A stretch of 64,000 nucleotides of DNA from Phoronis australis. Lineage: Eukaryota; Phoronida; Phoronidae. The first letter of the stretch is position 1, and each line of letters starts with the position of its first letter. Shown one piece after another: positions 47,381-59,900 of the stretch. The notes beneath the pieces were generated by a model that was not told the origin of the DNA, ran no database searches, and saw nothing but the letters and a program-made list of their open reading frames with translations. The stretch covers positions 314,229 through 378,228 of the forward strand of contig NMRA01000370.1 of assembly GCA_002633005.1 (NCBI GenBank), read 5' to 3'. A program made the position numbers and the translations under genes.

Positions 47381-48099
47381 CACACAGGCACACACAAACT
47401 AAAACTGGACACATTGTTATATCTTGTTTCAACTGCATGTTAATTACCAGGGTTACTTAATGAACTAAATATTTCCTCACGCTCTTGCTGATTTATTTTT
47501 TCTGGTAGCCAATGGGAGGGGGGTGGACCGGGCACACCCTCATAAATCTACCTATGAATTTCACTGAAACACTGCTCCCCACTGAGTACCATAGATAGAC
47601 AGTCCCTAAAACTACCTGTAATTGTCTACTTTGGGTTGTATCAACCAAGAACATGAAGCGTTGTATGAAAATGGAAAAAATGTCTAAGTCTGTATTCATG
47701 TTTGTGCTGTCACAAATAAATCTGTAAGACTGTTGGTGATACCTCAGTGATACTCTGGGTGTTTATGCTAAGTGGAATACTAATTGTATACATTTTGACA
47801 CTCTAGTGTCTCAAAATTTAAACCATTGTATCATAGACGCCAGTGTCAAAATACAGCAGCGATTGGGTGGGTTCAGAATTTTAAATACAGTACGCACAAT
47901 GTTAATGTTTATACCAATGTACCCCCTTGGATCTGCGCATCATGCATGGAATGCAGATTTTCCATCAATAACATTAAGAATGTCACAAGGGTAACAAAAA
48001 CATGTAACCTCAGAAACAAAACATTGAGATGCCATTCCAAACAGGTTTCAATTTATTTCAAACATCAACATCATATTGCGATACTACAAAAACTCACAC

Positions 48100-48330
48100 A
48101 AAAACAAAAACAAAACTGCCACAAAGAGGCACCACAGTAGTTGGTGCCATCCAAAGATCGTTGGTATATGCCCTCTTCCCGTGAGGAGATATCTGTCAAT
48201 TTACATAATTATCTTTAAAAGTGGCTAGGCCGAAAGAGAAGGCAATGCCGAAACCAACTAAAAAAATAAAAACAGCCACGTAAATAACCAGTAACCATGG
48301 CATGTAAAAACAACGCATTGTTCCTAAGTT
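48100..48330 (+). repeat. Partial copy of the CTCF-motif repeat family
   Basis: It contains an A-type core CCACAAAGAGGCAC (48119-48132) and 'ccacagtagttgg', then CCTCTTCCCGTGAGGAGATA. A degraded B-type core follows (about 48283). The order matches the main array. Confidence 0.6.
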
Positions 48331-49888
48331 TTTTAAAACTTCATGTAGTCAACACAAATATTGCCTGCAACAGGTCCAACAGTTAGTAACAAAGCTTTTA
48401 TGAAATGTGCTTCAAGACAAAAATGTCAGCCTGCTAAAACTATTTTGGCACAGTTTTGCTGTTTTTCCATTAAGCTAATCTGACTCTTGTGTAGACCATT
48501 GATTAAGGTAATTAGCAGACAAACCAACAAGCTAAGTCCATTTCCTGTTGACTTATCCATTCTAACTTTCTAAGCCACGGCTGAAGAACATGGTTTGCTA
48601 ATGTCCACTTCAGGGTTCAACTAGTTTAAGGTTTTTTAATTTGGCAAGTTAATACTAAAAACTTGACACAGCTTTGTAGGGAGTAGATGAGATGAACAAT
48701 TGTTTCTGCCATTTAATTCTCCCCTGCAATTTTGAATTATATTTTCAGCTCAAAACACAGTTACACAAGGCTTCAAGTTCAGCTGGCATAAGGTGACACA
48801 GGGGGAAAGAGAGCCTGAACCACTTCAGACGACATCCAAGTGAAAAACGGGAAAAACGTATCCCGACCTGTTCTGAACTTCAAGCTGACATAATACGATT
48901 TTTTTATTCCAAAATTTGGACAACGTAAAACTAGCGCTTCGCATCGACTTCGAAAAATCGCAATTGGAACCAAATATGCTGTTTTTGTAGGACTACCATA
49001 AAATTCACTGGCCTTTGAACAAAATGAGCTTGGTAAGCTTCTGCCTTACATTCCAGGTATTGAATGATGCAGTGTGGAGTTACTATGCAGTTAAATGCTG
49101 CCCAATACATGGGCATCATGACCCACTTAATGGCTCATCAGCAAGATGGCGGACCACTCCGCTCAACGAAAACCACATGATGTCAACTCTAGTTAAATTT
49201 ATCTCATTGTAACAAACCACTGGTGCCTGTCACCCAAATAATGGGGGCTTCGTCTTCAAATTATTTTTACCAACGCAGGTACATGTATGAACTACTTTCT
49301 CAGAGTCATGCCATTCATAGTGTTAGTCTTTTTTTAAATTAAAATCTTATGCACTAGTTTTTGAGTAATGCCTTTGCGGTAACTTTTGATTGACGACTGG
49401 CTTATGTCTGCCGGGCGGTCGAAATAAAACAGCCGCATAACCTTACGTTGAAAATATTGAATCACAGAGTCTCGAACATAAACAATTCCCAAACACAAAA
49501 AAACACCTGAATTAGTTTTTCAAACTTTATTGTAAATAATTTAAAACTGCTCTCTAACTCAGAACACAGCTAACACATGACTGCTGTGACCTTTGCAGCA
49601 TGTGAAGCTTGCACGCTTGCACTTTGCACTGTCACTACGTGAGGATAGTTGCAATCCAAGTGGAGGGCTGCATTAAGTCACTGGTCGTCTACTACCTACA
49701 GGTACAGCTCTAACAAGACCGCAGGACGGCACGGGCTAAATTTAACTAAAATGATTAATCTGAGGGCAACAGAGCCTTTGTTGGGATCATCGGCTATTAA
49801 ATACCGTCATTTGGCGACGTGGCGATAAAGCTCTGAAAAGTGCTACGCGTTCCAACTATGTGTCGGGACTGGGATCATGAGGTAAGAT
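48331..49888. other. Spacer, no gene seen
   Basis: The open frames at 48779-49212 lie on both strands of one another and have no recognisable domains. An AAGATGGCGG (49143) occurs without a long frame. No repeat structure was recognised. Confidence 0.35.
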
Positions 49889-50013
49889 TAACCGCCCACC
49901 CCGATTGTCTGTGGTAATAAGCGCCCATGTTCAGTTAACCGCGCACCTGCGATTTCTAAACCCGAACGTTTACGGAAAGTGAAGGATTACCGTAATAGCC
50001 TGCTAGCGCCCCC
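49889..50013. repeat. Cluster of 'aaccgccc/aagcgccc' motifs
   Basis: TTAACCGCCCACCC, AATAAGCGCCCATG and TTAACCGCGCACC are spaced 20-35 bp apart, ending in CTAGCGCCCCCTAA. Comparable clusters lie at 43410-43570, 45078-45245, 29995-30030, 30250-30290 and 58065-58105. It is a dispersed family of unknown class. Confidence 0.5.
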
Positions 50014-50439
50014 TAACTATGTAACTAAATCTAAGTCACTGATTAAACAAACAGAGCTCAGTATTTTTTGATGATGGATAATTTTCTGCGTTTATTCAGT
50101 ACTGTACTCTAACCCAAGATAACATCAAGCGTCAGTGAAACAGACACTGTCTAATTTTTGAAAATCTTCGTTTTCAGACGCCCATATGCTCCGTTATTCC
50201 TCTACCCAATAGACTTTTGGTTCCTTAATTAAAAAGTATAAGCTTTGCCAAATTTCTCCACAAATGCAAAGATTAAAAACATTATTTGTCTATTACAAGC
50301 ATGGATTGGTGTGTAGATGTCATACATTCATTATTTGGAAAAGGTACATCAGCCTTATTTGAATAAAAGCAACGCCGAGCGTTGAAATGCGCCCACGAAT
50401 GCATTGCAAATGGTGTGCTTTTAGGGTTATTTATTTATA

Positions 50440-50930
50440 TCATAAAAATGGCCACTAGATGGCGCAAAAACGTACAATCCATCCAACAACAGGAACATGC
50501 CATATCTCATAAAAATCTGTCAAGAAATTTCAGAGAAACAAAGGAAAACAGAATAAAATGAAATTGCCACTTGTGGGCACAGTGTCCGTTGGATCCGCCA
50601 GGAAGTCGTCGTCGTCTGTTGTTATCTTCATATAAATACACTTACTAAATTTAATGAAGATCCTGCAGTCGATTTAGGAGATACAACTATGGGCGCAAAA
50701 CAAAACTACCATTAGGAGGTGCCACAGTAGTCAGTCACCATCATCAAATGTCTTCTTCCCACTGAGAAATGATACGCTAATTTTCAAATGATTTGGTTGA
50801 TACAGGGGTGGACGCCAAAACAAGATTTGAAAACATCAAAAATGTCCACTAGGTGGCGCAAAATACCTCGATTCCATCCAAAAACAGGAAGATAGTGTCA
50901 CCACACCAATAGATGCCCATATTTAAAATT
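50440..50930 (+). repeat. Copy of the CTCF-motif repeat family, B-C-A-B
   Basis: Cores are at 50452 (CCACTAGATGGCGC), 50567 (CCACTTGTGGGCAC), 50709 (CCATTAGGAGGTGC) and 50846 (CCACTAGGTGGCGC), all on the plus strand, in the same sub-monomer order as the array at 38340-39830. The linking phrases ATCTCATAAAAATCTGTCAA and TTTAGGAGATACAACTATGG are shared. Confidence 0.7.
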
Positions 50931-51420
50931 ATAATATAGTGTTTGATTTTACTTTATTTCTGTTTCTGTTGACGAAGGATATTATTATATCCAAAAATTT
51001 CAGTTGATCCATTCTTGTTGTTTTATTTACCTATACATAATAATAAGCACACACTGATTTACAGGCGTATTTTTATAGATGTCAGCACTCAATGCTGGTA
51101 ATTTCCAGGCCAATATTCACACATCTGCAATACCCAGCATGAGAAAGACATGAAGCATTGTTAGGCTGTGATCAGCTAAGATGGTTGGGTAATTGGTATC
51201 TGTCAAAATGAATATTATCCACAGTTTTATGAGGGTCCTGTCAGCAGAATACACAAACTCAATTACAAGGCTGTGATGTAGAACCCTTTAAAATGTCCAT
51301 ATCTGATTAACTTCAGAACATCATATATCAGAAATGACTGATCAGATTTATGTGAAACTGTCAGATACTATTATTTATGCACTGTTCTGCAAATACTGTT
51401 ACGAATTGTTCTTAAAAGAT
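50931..51420. other. Spacer, nothing recognised
   Basis: AT-rich sequence without tandem or inverted repeats or recognisable coding frames. Confidence 0.35.
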
Positions 51421-51921
51421 CCTTTCATATTGACTTAACTCCGGTCTGAGCGGAGCATCGACGTAAACAGCACAGTGAACTGGACCGTTCATACTGGCTT
51501 CGGTAGTTAATGAACATCGAAGTAAGTGGTTGGTGCCGCTGTCGTCATCGAAGTTATCGCAAGATAGTGTAGCACGCTAAGATTTTTTTCAATGTTTCAA
51601 TTTGGAAACATTTACATGTGCTAACTGACATTAAACTTATTCTTAAATCGATTGCTTATTATTAGAGCAAAATTTAAGCAGCCATTAGTGACAGCACTAC
51701 CTTGTAACTGTTGATGAATAACAGTGGCACCTGGGCATAACTTCGACTGGACCAAAGTTAAGTGTTCAATTATTGCACCACAGTGTCGACGCTGCACTAT
51801 TAAATGCACCTGTTAAATGTGATGTTAACTGGAGCTGTACTGCGATCCAGGAACGGAGTTAAGCGTTCATACTGACCGTAACTCCCCAAACCATCAACGC
51901 ATCGATGTTAGTATGAAAGCC
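51421..51921. mobile_element. Candidate 501-bp inverted-end element
   Basis: CCTTTCATATTGAC at the left is matched inverted by GTTAGTATGAAAGCC at 51907-51921, a TIR of about 13 bp with mismatches. Inside, motifs such as AACTCCG, CGTTCATACTG, CATCGA and AACTTCG recur in both orientations, but the arms do not align along their length. It may be related to the GAAGTTAAC-rich segment near 23.0 kb. Confidence 0.4.
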
Positions 51922-52634
51922 CCTAAAGTGTTCCGCTTATACATGAGGGCTATCAAAAATAGAGCTACTTTCATTTTTATGAAAAACTAAAGTTGCATTC
52001 AGAGGACTGTAAAAATAATTTTAAGATTTCATCTTCAACACACACAACAATCAAAAGTTTATGTAGTTGATACAAATGTACCATTTTTGCCGAGATTTTA
52101 CTAAGAAACACATGGTCCCATGACAGAGTTAATGACAGATTAGTAAAAACTCAAACATCAAATGCTACTGGTTTTGCACTTTCAGAAAATATATTTTTTC
52201 ATGGAGTAAAAATTTATAGTTTTGTAGATATTTGGCAAAATACGCACACTTGTCCAAAATGTCCTACATATTAACCTTCATGATGATGTCAATGAGCACA
52301 AATCTGGACTGAACTCTTTGCAAAGAGCAGCGCTTTTGAGTTTTCATATACTAGGCTCGGTAAGGATATGCCTTCTCAAATATACGCCCCAGTAAACTGT
52401 CATATCAGGAGGTCTATAAATTGAAACTGTACCAGCGAAATCGGCACAAAATGAGCTGTTAATAAGGCAACAGACTGAAATAGAATGTCCTGCCTTCGGG
52501 AAGATTTGTTTTTGGTTGCCACTAGCTGACACTATTCGTGGTAGGCAACTGTATATATGTAAATTGTGGCTCCAAGGAAGGCCCACGGGCCAGACCACCT
52601 ACACTCATAAAGTTTTCCAAACATACGTAGGCCC
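51922..52634. other. Spacer, nothing recognised
   Basis: No repeat or gene recognised. An 84-codon minus-strand frame at 52344-52598 has no known motif. Confidence 0.35.
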
Positions 52635-53057
52635 TTGAGCCTGTACTTGTTTGTAGAAATTTACAGTATACAAAAAGCACCACCCTTCAAACCAGCTAGA
52701 TGTACAAAACCGAATCTCAAACACAGTCATAGTTTTCGAAGAACACATAAAAAACCTGTTAAACAAAATGAACAAAACAATGAATATATCTCACCTCCTA
52801 GACGACCGTGTCCTAGCTCTGTTGACCATAGTTACATCTGGATAACCCCACTCGATGCAGAATTAGCTGCAATGAGAAAGTCATTTGCATTCAATCAATA
52901 CATTTTCATTAACTTGCCACTGAGTCGCTCTCACATCATAATCCAAACACCCTTGTCTTGCGGTTTTAAGCCAATTTCAATCAAAGATCTGCTGGTTAAT
53001 TTCATTGATTATAATATGACAACTGTTTACACTTGTCCCGTGGCTAGTACGGTTTGA
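52635..53057 (+). CDS. Unidentified 140-codon open frame
   Basis: The longest unidentified plus-strand frame in the right half. It has a basic N-terminal third (RRTHKKPVKQNEQNNE), a middle with PPRRPCPSS, and a hydrophobic/aromatic C-terminal part (FNQYIFINLPLS, then DYNMTTVYTCPV). I recognise no family. Together with 53569-53907 on the same strand it could be a decayed gene or a mobile-element remnant. Confidence 0.25.
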   Translation: MSLYLFVEIYSIQKAPPFKPARCTKPNLKHSHSFRRTHKKPVKQNEQNNEYISPPRRPCPSSVDHSYIWITPLDAELAAMRKSFAFNQYIFINLPLSRSHIIIQTPLSCGFKPISIKDLLVNFIDYNMTTVYTCPVASTV

Positions 53058-53568
53058 TGAAAACATGGATTAACCTCACTTGCTGACTTCAATCGCGAGA
53101 AACACGATCTCACCATGACACATGAACTGGAAAAAAAAATCCCCCTGGGAAATTCAATAGTGCATAATTTCGTGCACATGATACGCAAAAAATATGGTCT
53201 ACGGAATATTTACTCCCATATCACAGAGCAATTATTGGCGGAAATGCAGGATACCAGACTATGCTAAAACCTCGTCAATTTCGTACAAAAATAATTGACA
53301 TAATTGACAAAATTGATCTTTTTAACTTTTTCAATGGCTTCTAACATAGTTACGAATGTCCAGTTATTCAAAACTTTGTCTGATGGCAGTTTTGTTACAA
53401 ATATTAAAACTTTGAAAGTATTTTAAATTAAAATTTGGTTCTGCATGTGTTCATGTAAAAAGTTAATATAGAATTTCACTTGTTGGCCATGCTGTATCGC
53501 AAATTGGAGAGATTTTACTGCATAACTAGGAAAAAGAAAGATCTTTCAATGGCAACTTCAATTTTTAA

Positions 53569-53907
53569 TTGAACCTATTGCATGACGAAAAGAAAAAAAA
53601 TTTTTCTCGATTTTTATACCATAATGCCCTGTCTAGACAAATTCAATTCCCTAATGGTCATTGCCTGCTCTCTAACTGTGCCACTGACATTTTACAAAGA
53701 GCATCACTAAGTAGTTTTGTTACCCACTCAGAGAAATGTGTTGCAAACAATATTGTAATCTTGCACCATGTAGGAATTGCTACTTTAGAAGACGAAAAAA
53801 GTAGCAATAATGTAGAATTTTTAGAATTTACTGCACTTTTGAACAATTTCACAAGAACTGAATTCAGATGCTTTCTTTTTCACTATGGAAAAGATATGAT
53901 TACATAA
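53569..53907 (+). CDS. Unidentified 112-codon open frame
   Basis: The frame contains FPNGHCLLSNCATDILQRAS, then THSEKCVANNIVILHHVG, LEFTALLNNFT and FRCFLFHYGKDMIT. The varied composition with Cys/His residues looks more protein-like than chance AT-rich frames, but I know no matching family. It is about 500 bp downstream of the frame at 52635-53057 on the same strand, with stops between. Confidence 0.3.
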   Translation: MNLLHDEKKKNFSRFLYHNALSRQIQFPNGHCLLSNCATDILQRASLSSFVTHSEKCVANNIVILHHVGIATLEDEKSSNNVEFLEFTALLNNFTRTEFRCFLFHYGKDMIT

Positions 53908-55533
53908 GCACATTGTTACCAGTTGAGGAAAATTAACCTGTTAGCTTATTGACAAAGCAAGAATAAAATCCATATCACTTAGCCAATACCATTCAAATGC
54001 ATGCATTGATTTAATCGAGTATTACTAACTGGACTGTTAAAGGGAGTCAGCCACCCTTTGTAAACCCAATATTTTAAACGCAATATTTCCATCATGTTTC
54101 TGTCCTGTGGAAAATTATTCATAACCTACTTGATCTTCCATTTACTTGTAAGTCAACACTTGTCTATATTATCTTTCAGATATCTAGTCAGAGTTATCTC
54201 CACATGTGAGTATTTTCAAATAAAAAAGCATGACAATATTGCAAAACCAGAAATCAAAAGCAAGGCCAATCGGCCATTTATCAATAAGCCTTTGATAACT
54301 TGGCTTCATTTCTGCTCCCTCCTTCATTCGTAAATCGATTCAACACTCCCCTAATGCAACCAGATTTCTGAAGAAAACAAATGCAATACAAAAGTTTGCT
54401 GCTCATTTCACAGCACCTTGTATTTTGTCAACAAATTTGAACAAGAACCATTGGCGTCATCAAATTCTCTTTACCTGAAAGAACACTGATCTTTGTTCCT
54501 TTGGTGCAGAGCAGGGCCATTACAGTAATAGCAATGATTTTGCAGCAATAAAACACTTACTGAAAGAACTTACAACAATGAACACTAAATGAAGGGATCT
54601 TTCTAATAGTTTAGCTTCTGAAATTGAATTCTTCAAGAAAAGTTGGGTAGGATGGCATTTACATGAAAGAAATACAACAAAAATTACGCAAAAAACGCGT
54701 TCTAGTTACGAAGTTAGGTTTGTTCACCTGTATTTTGATAGGGATAGACGTATTTACCTTAATATATTCAAGAGGGTAAATAATTGGTGAAATATGGAAC
54801 AAGACTGTGTGAATCGCGGCTTGACAAAGGACTAGATTAATATATGAATGGAAATTCTAATACTGCCACCTGGAGTTGAGACTAAACGAGAGTTATTTGT
54901 AATGTTTGAGCAAGAACACTGAATAGCAATCATGATTTAGGAACTGCATTTTTAAGACATACTAAGTTGTGATGGTGGCTGACACATTTCCTCAAAAAGC
55001 CAAATTCCCATTTGACTCACCATTATGAATCACTTGGATAATAAATTATTTATGCTCCTTGTTGCCTCCTGGTGACTCAGGTGTCATTTTCACGACACCT
55101 CTTAATGGCATATTCACTACTGATTTTCTACCTGAAGTTTGTTGAAAAGCCTTCAATCTCGCTACTACCTGAAGTTTCAAAGCCTTCAATCTAGCTAACG
55201 GTTCTTTGTGCTGAACTACATTTTTCAGGGCACTCACAAAATGATGTCGATTTCCACATCATGTTATCTGGCAGTTCTTGATGAGCTATCTCATGGACGA
55301 TATGGTTTCGCCACCTGGTAGCTGTTTGATCAAGTAGCCAATAATGGTAATTATGCGCTTATTTAGTGCACAATATGGCAGACGAGTGAAATTCTATTTT
55401 GTAAAATTTATTCATAAAAATAAAGATGAATAAAATTTTAGTCAGTTGCAAGATGTAGAGTGTCATAAAACATTACTCTCGGCAAACTTCCCATGATATC
55501 ATTTGATTCAGAAGTAATTCAGTACGTAATCCA
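53908..55533. other. Spacer with an isolated TTAA-type terminus
   Basis: TTAAAGGGAGTCAGCCACCC at about 54038-54057 resembles the end of the element at 29962-32332. I found no matching inverted partner nearby, so it may be a solo or truncated end. Elsewhere nothing is recognised. Confidence 0.35.
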
Positions 55534-56961
55534 CGGGTGAGAAACAACATGACCGCCGGTCCTCACCCAAAACAGAACCTCTGGGGATCAAATGGGATTG
55601 CTGCACCAGAAAATGGGACTGACGCACCTAAAAACACGACCACCCCACCACAAAACAGGACCGCCGGGGACTGAACATGACCGCCGGACAAAATGTAGTT
55701 ATCAAGGCCTTTCTATGATACTGTGGGTTATGACGTAACTGGTCAGCTAGCTGTGAAAACTCGCCAAAATAAAACTTGGTAGCACTGCGTTATTGAGCCC
55801 CGTTACATCCCTGAAATTTCCCACAGCCCGGGTATAGTTCTGCTCGTCATCTCGTCACGTGAAACTTATATCAACATGTAGAGCTAGCAAGCAGAGCAGG
55901 GGCATGCAAAATCAAGGAGTCAATCAACACTCAGCTTGCAGGTTGCAGCCGCTTGAGTGAAAAACAATCTAATGAACACCATTTGTTTGCCTATTGTAAC
56001 AAAAGTTTGTCGCGCTCGTGACATGAGCACGCACCATTTCCTAAAATTTTGCGACATCTTTCGGAAGATGATGACTCAACTAAGCAGCAGCACTGATTTG
56101 TTCTGAAATTTGGTTTGCTAGTATTAAAATATTAAAAACTTTTGTTGAAATGAAACCAGTTCCGATAATTTGTTGTGCCATGTACGCAACCTCGTAGAAG
56201 AGAAGAGCTGACAGAATCGGTGAAAAAAGGAACTGGTCAATGTTAGCTGACCTAAAAGAACGCATCTCAAGTAGAATAACGACAGAACGACAAATTTTCC
56301 CGGCGAGCGCTGATAAATAATTTAGTTTACTCTAGGAAGAGTGTCGTTAATAACACTAATTCAGTGAAGATTTTATATGTGCAGTGTTTTACCGACACAT
56401 CGGCGCCGAGCTGTATATTTAGTATACTGCTTTGCCGCACAAGGGCTAGTTTAATAATGATGCTTTACCCGAGAACCAGAACGCCCGTTTAAAGTTTTCT
56501 TTCTCGACTAAAACGTCACATTGGAGAAAACGATTTTCATTTTGTTCTAAAACTTACGCAGTGGATAAAGTTATAATTATTTAGCTCAAAAGCGTGCAAC
56601 TTGGTTGGTTTGTGGTTAAAACTCAAAAGCGCCGCCTGTTACAAAGCGAAGTGTCCTGTAGCGCACAAAAGATTTCGTTGGATTAATTGGCACAAGACCT
56701 GCATATGCATATGTATATATCTCCATTGCATGATCTGTGTAGGCCTACCGATAATAAATCTTAGCTTGTTTGTCATTGCGGTTGCAATCCCTGGCAGTCA
56801 TGTTCAGTCCTCGGCATTCCTGTTTTCTGGTGGGGCGGTCATGTTTTTAGACGGGTCAGTCCCATTTTCTGGTGCGACGGTGCCATTTGATCCCCGGAGG
56901 TCCTATTTTGGGTGAGTCGGTCCGATTTAAGAGGACCGGCAGTCATGTTGTTTCTCACCCG
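55534..56961. mobile_element. 1.43-kb DNA element with 150-170-bp inverted repeats
   Basis: The left arm starts CGGGTGAGAAACAACATGAC and the right arm ends with its inverse, GTTGTTTCTCACCCG. The arms (about 55534-55690 and 56795-56961) align at high identity except for an extra 17 bp in the right arm. Arms are built of recurring ACCGCC, CACCAGAAAA and GGGACTGA phrases. Flanks CGTAATCCA and TGTAACCCA match at 7 of 9 positions, suggesting an 8- or 9-bp target duplication (hAT or MULE). The interior has no recognisable transposase. Confidence 0.7.
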
Positions 56962-59081
56962 TGTAACCCATTTATGAAAAAATTTTGGTGATACCTTTTG
57001 TGAAGTCTTCATCACAAACAATGATGTAGATTTTGAATAGTTTATCAGATATTGAAGACTATCATGAACAGTAACAACAGAAAATTTGGTTTCTACAGTA
57101 TGCAAAGAGCATAAATGTCAGCCGCCCACCAGTGCCATGAATTGTCAAATGTAATGAACTGTAAGGTACTACTGGCTTGCTTTCATCTACATCATCACAA
57201 GAATTACCTTTGAATTCAAACAGCTGCAATAACAACCCCCTCTATTCAGACACCTGTTAACCTGTTGTTTGTGCTACGATCTCAAGGCGACTTATTGATG
57301 CAATATGGCAGGAAAAGACAGCTTCACCTATCATTTGACGGGCCTTCATTTGCGTGATTTAACTCATATTTTCATATTTTCCTAAGGCTTTGCTAGCACT
57401 ACAGGTCAGCCCAATACATCTTAGAAAATAACAAAATTCTGTTGAAGTCAGGCTTTAAACCTGGGCTCAACCATGTTTTGGTATTAAAAATCCAACTTTC
57501 TTCACAGAAACGTTTGCTCTTCCAAAGCCAACACATGTCACCGTCTCCTTATCCTTAGCTTGAACTGAAACTTCTTACAAAACGAATCACCCGGAACCAG
57601 GAACCTGCGATGGACATATGCTGTCATGGTAACTGCATAAAATCAACCAGCAACAACAAACTTCATTTAATACTTGCTGATTAAGAAAAGACATGTCTCT
57701 GATCTGAGAAAGGAGCAACATGGAACTGGCAGTAATAATAAGTGACCTAAATCCAACGTTGGTTTTTGACCAGCTCCTTTAAATTTGGTCCGATCATAGA
57801 GTAAATATCATAATTTTTAGTTTTAAAGTTCATTATACCTTTACTGACATCAATGAAGTACTACACCGCAATGATGTCATACACTTCTCATGATTGCTAT
57901 ATTTTCAGCAAGGACTTGCGTTGATACATGTCAGCATGCTGGTATACCATAAACAGCAGATTTGTAACTCTTGCATATAACCACTCATGTTGACGAGATA
58001 TAAATCTGAAATTAACTGTGCTCACCTATCACTCTGACTGAACAAACGTAATCCACCACAAACAAAACCGCCCCTGGCTCAAACTAATCGCCCATGCGTT
58101 CAATGTGCCATAAACAAAATCTCAGCTGATTAAAGTTGCGTATTTGTAAAGCAAACAAAAACATTGAAGAAAAAAACATAATACACGTTCTTCTCTTAGT
58201 TTCTTATTTGTTTAATCTTCTTTTGGTGATAAACAGCATAATCACCCTTTATGCGGAATAATGATAAAACAGGACTTATAGTAGAACAGAGAGGTCATAA
58301 TGAAGTCGTCACTAAAAAGAAAAATTAATTCTAATTGTAGAAGAATTTTTTCATTTAAATACCATTTGAACTGATTTTTACACTACTAGTGAATCTGGAA
58401 TATCTTCCAACGCTACGTAGTCATTGTTGCGCGGATCACCCATTAGGCAGATCTTATGGTAACATAATTGGCTCGCAAGTGGACGAGAAAGCATGCAGAG
58501 TTTACCCTAAAGTATCTAGTGAATTCCTTGGCATGTCAAAGGCTTGATGGCGCGGTCATGTCATAACACAACACACCTGTTTAATGTATGAGTTTTAATG
58601 TCAAAAATGAACACCAAGTATTTAAAGGCAAATGACCAGTGTGGCTGTTTTTGAACTTGAAAAGTAACTAATACCCGTCTTTGAATTTTTCAAAACTGAT
58701 GCAAGAGAAATTAGGGAATAGGTTTTCGTCACCATCGTGGCTAAGCCATGAGCATTAATGTGAATCGATTAGGACAGGTTAGTCACAGTTTGGAGTAGCC
58801 TCGCTTAGGTGTAACAAAGCTCCAACTATTTTAGTGTTAGCATAGGAGTTGCCTCATGCTGACAATGCTCGTAGACAGGCTAGATCTTATCAATATTGTT
58901 TGCAACGCATAGTACATTGTTGTCAGATTACTTATGAAAGACACACACTGACATTCCAGAGAAACCAAACACCTCACAATTGTGTAGTAGGCCTCTCAAG
59001 GGAGTTTGTTGCAGACAAAAGGTTCCATTTAGGAATACAAATCTACCAAGTTTTTCATGGAGTTCTGGACTGGGATCCTTT
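56962..59081. other. Spacer, no gene seen
   Basis: About 57700-57785 shares GGAGCAACAT and 'tgacctaaatc' phrases with 37490-37545, a minor dispersed repeat. 58065-58105 holds two 'aaccgcccc/aatcgccca' motifs. Nothing else was recognised. Confidence 0.35.
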
Positions 59082-59537
59082 TTTCAAGCCCACTCTATGA
59101 ATGAGTGGAAGTTGCCCAAACTAAATCGGTGCACTTTAGTTTGGCGTGGGTTGATGAGCCAAACTGATGCCTGCGCCAAACTAAAGCTACCTTAAGTTCC
59201 CAAATTATTGCCAATATATGGTTTATATGTTTTTTAATGGTTATCAGAACTGAAATTGAAGACAATGAGTGCGGCGTGGTGTCTAATATAATAGTTTCAC
59301 AGGACATTTCCCCCACGTGACTACATGCCCTGCATATATGTGCACATACTGTTGTCAATTTTGGGTTCTCAGTGATAAGCACAAAAAATCCATAAACCAC
59401 TTGCAGTAATTTGGGAACTGACGAGAGCTTCAGTTTGGTGCAGGCAACAGTTTGGCATCAACCCGCTCCAAACTGAAGTGCGCCAATTCAGTTTGGGCTG
59501 TGACAGCCACTCAGGCATTCAGGGAGTGGGCTTGAAA
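59082..59537. mobile_element. 456-bp hairpin element with CCAAACTGAA-motif arms
   Basis: The ends are TTTCAAGCCCACTC (59082) and GAGTGGGCTTGAAA (59537). The arms (about 59082-59218 and 59402-59537) align at roughly 80 percent. Each arm repeats CCAAACT(G/A)AA in both orientations about four times. The central 180 bp is unrelated. It has no coding content and no clear target duplication. Confidence 0.75.
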
Positions 59538-59900
59538 TGCGCCAAATCAGTTCATGGCAGGCATCACTTTGGGCTGCAACATGGACATCTTGATCAGAGA
59601 CGAACCAGCTCTGACCCGACTTCTGAAAAACATCACCCAGTACCCACCAGAATTATAGCTTTACCTAGGACCATGCAATATCACTGTATATTACCCGCAG
59701 GTTTTACCAAACAATCATAGCAGTTGTGACTACAACAGTAAGAATTCCTTTTAATATATTCATATCAGCAGAACCCAGATAAGATGAGCACAGCATCACC
59801 TGATAACAGACACAGTGCAGTTGAGCTTGAGCCGAGGGCTTCACTGAGGATTGTTGTGACTGAGTCAAGTGATTTGTCTATGGTTGATTTGCACGTTATG
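59535..59900. other. Spacer, nothing recognised
   Basis: Short plus-strand frames only. The segment joins the hairpin element to the SINE composite. Confidence 0.35.
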
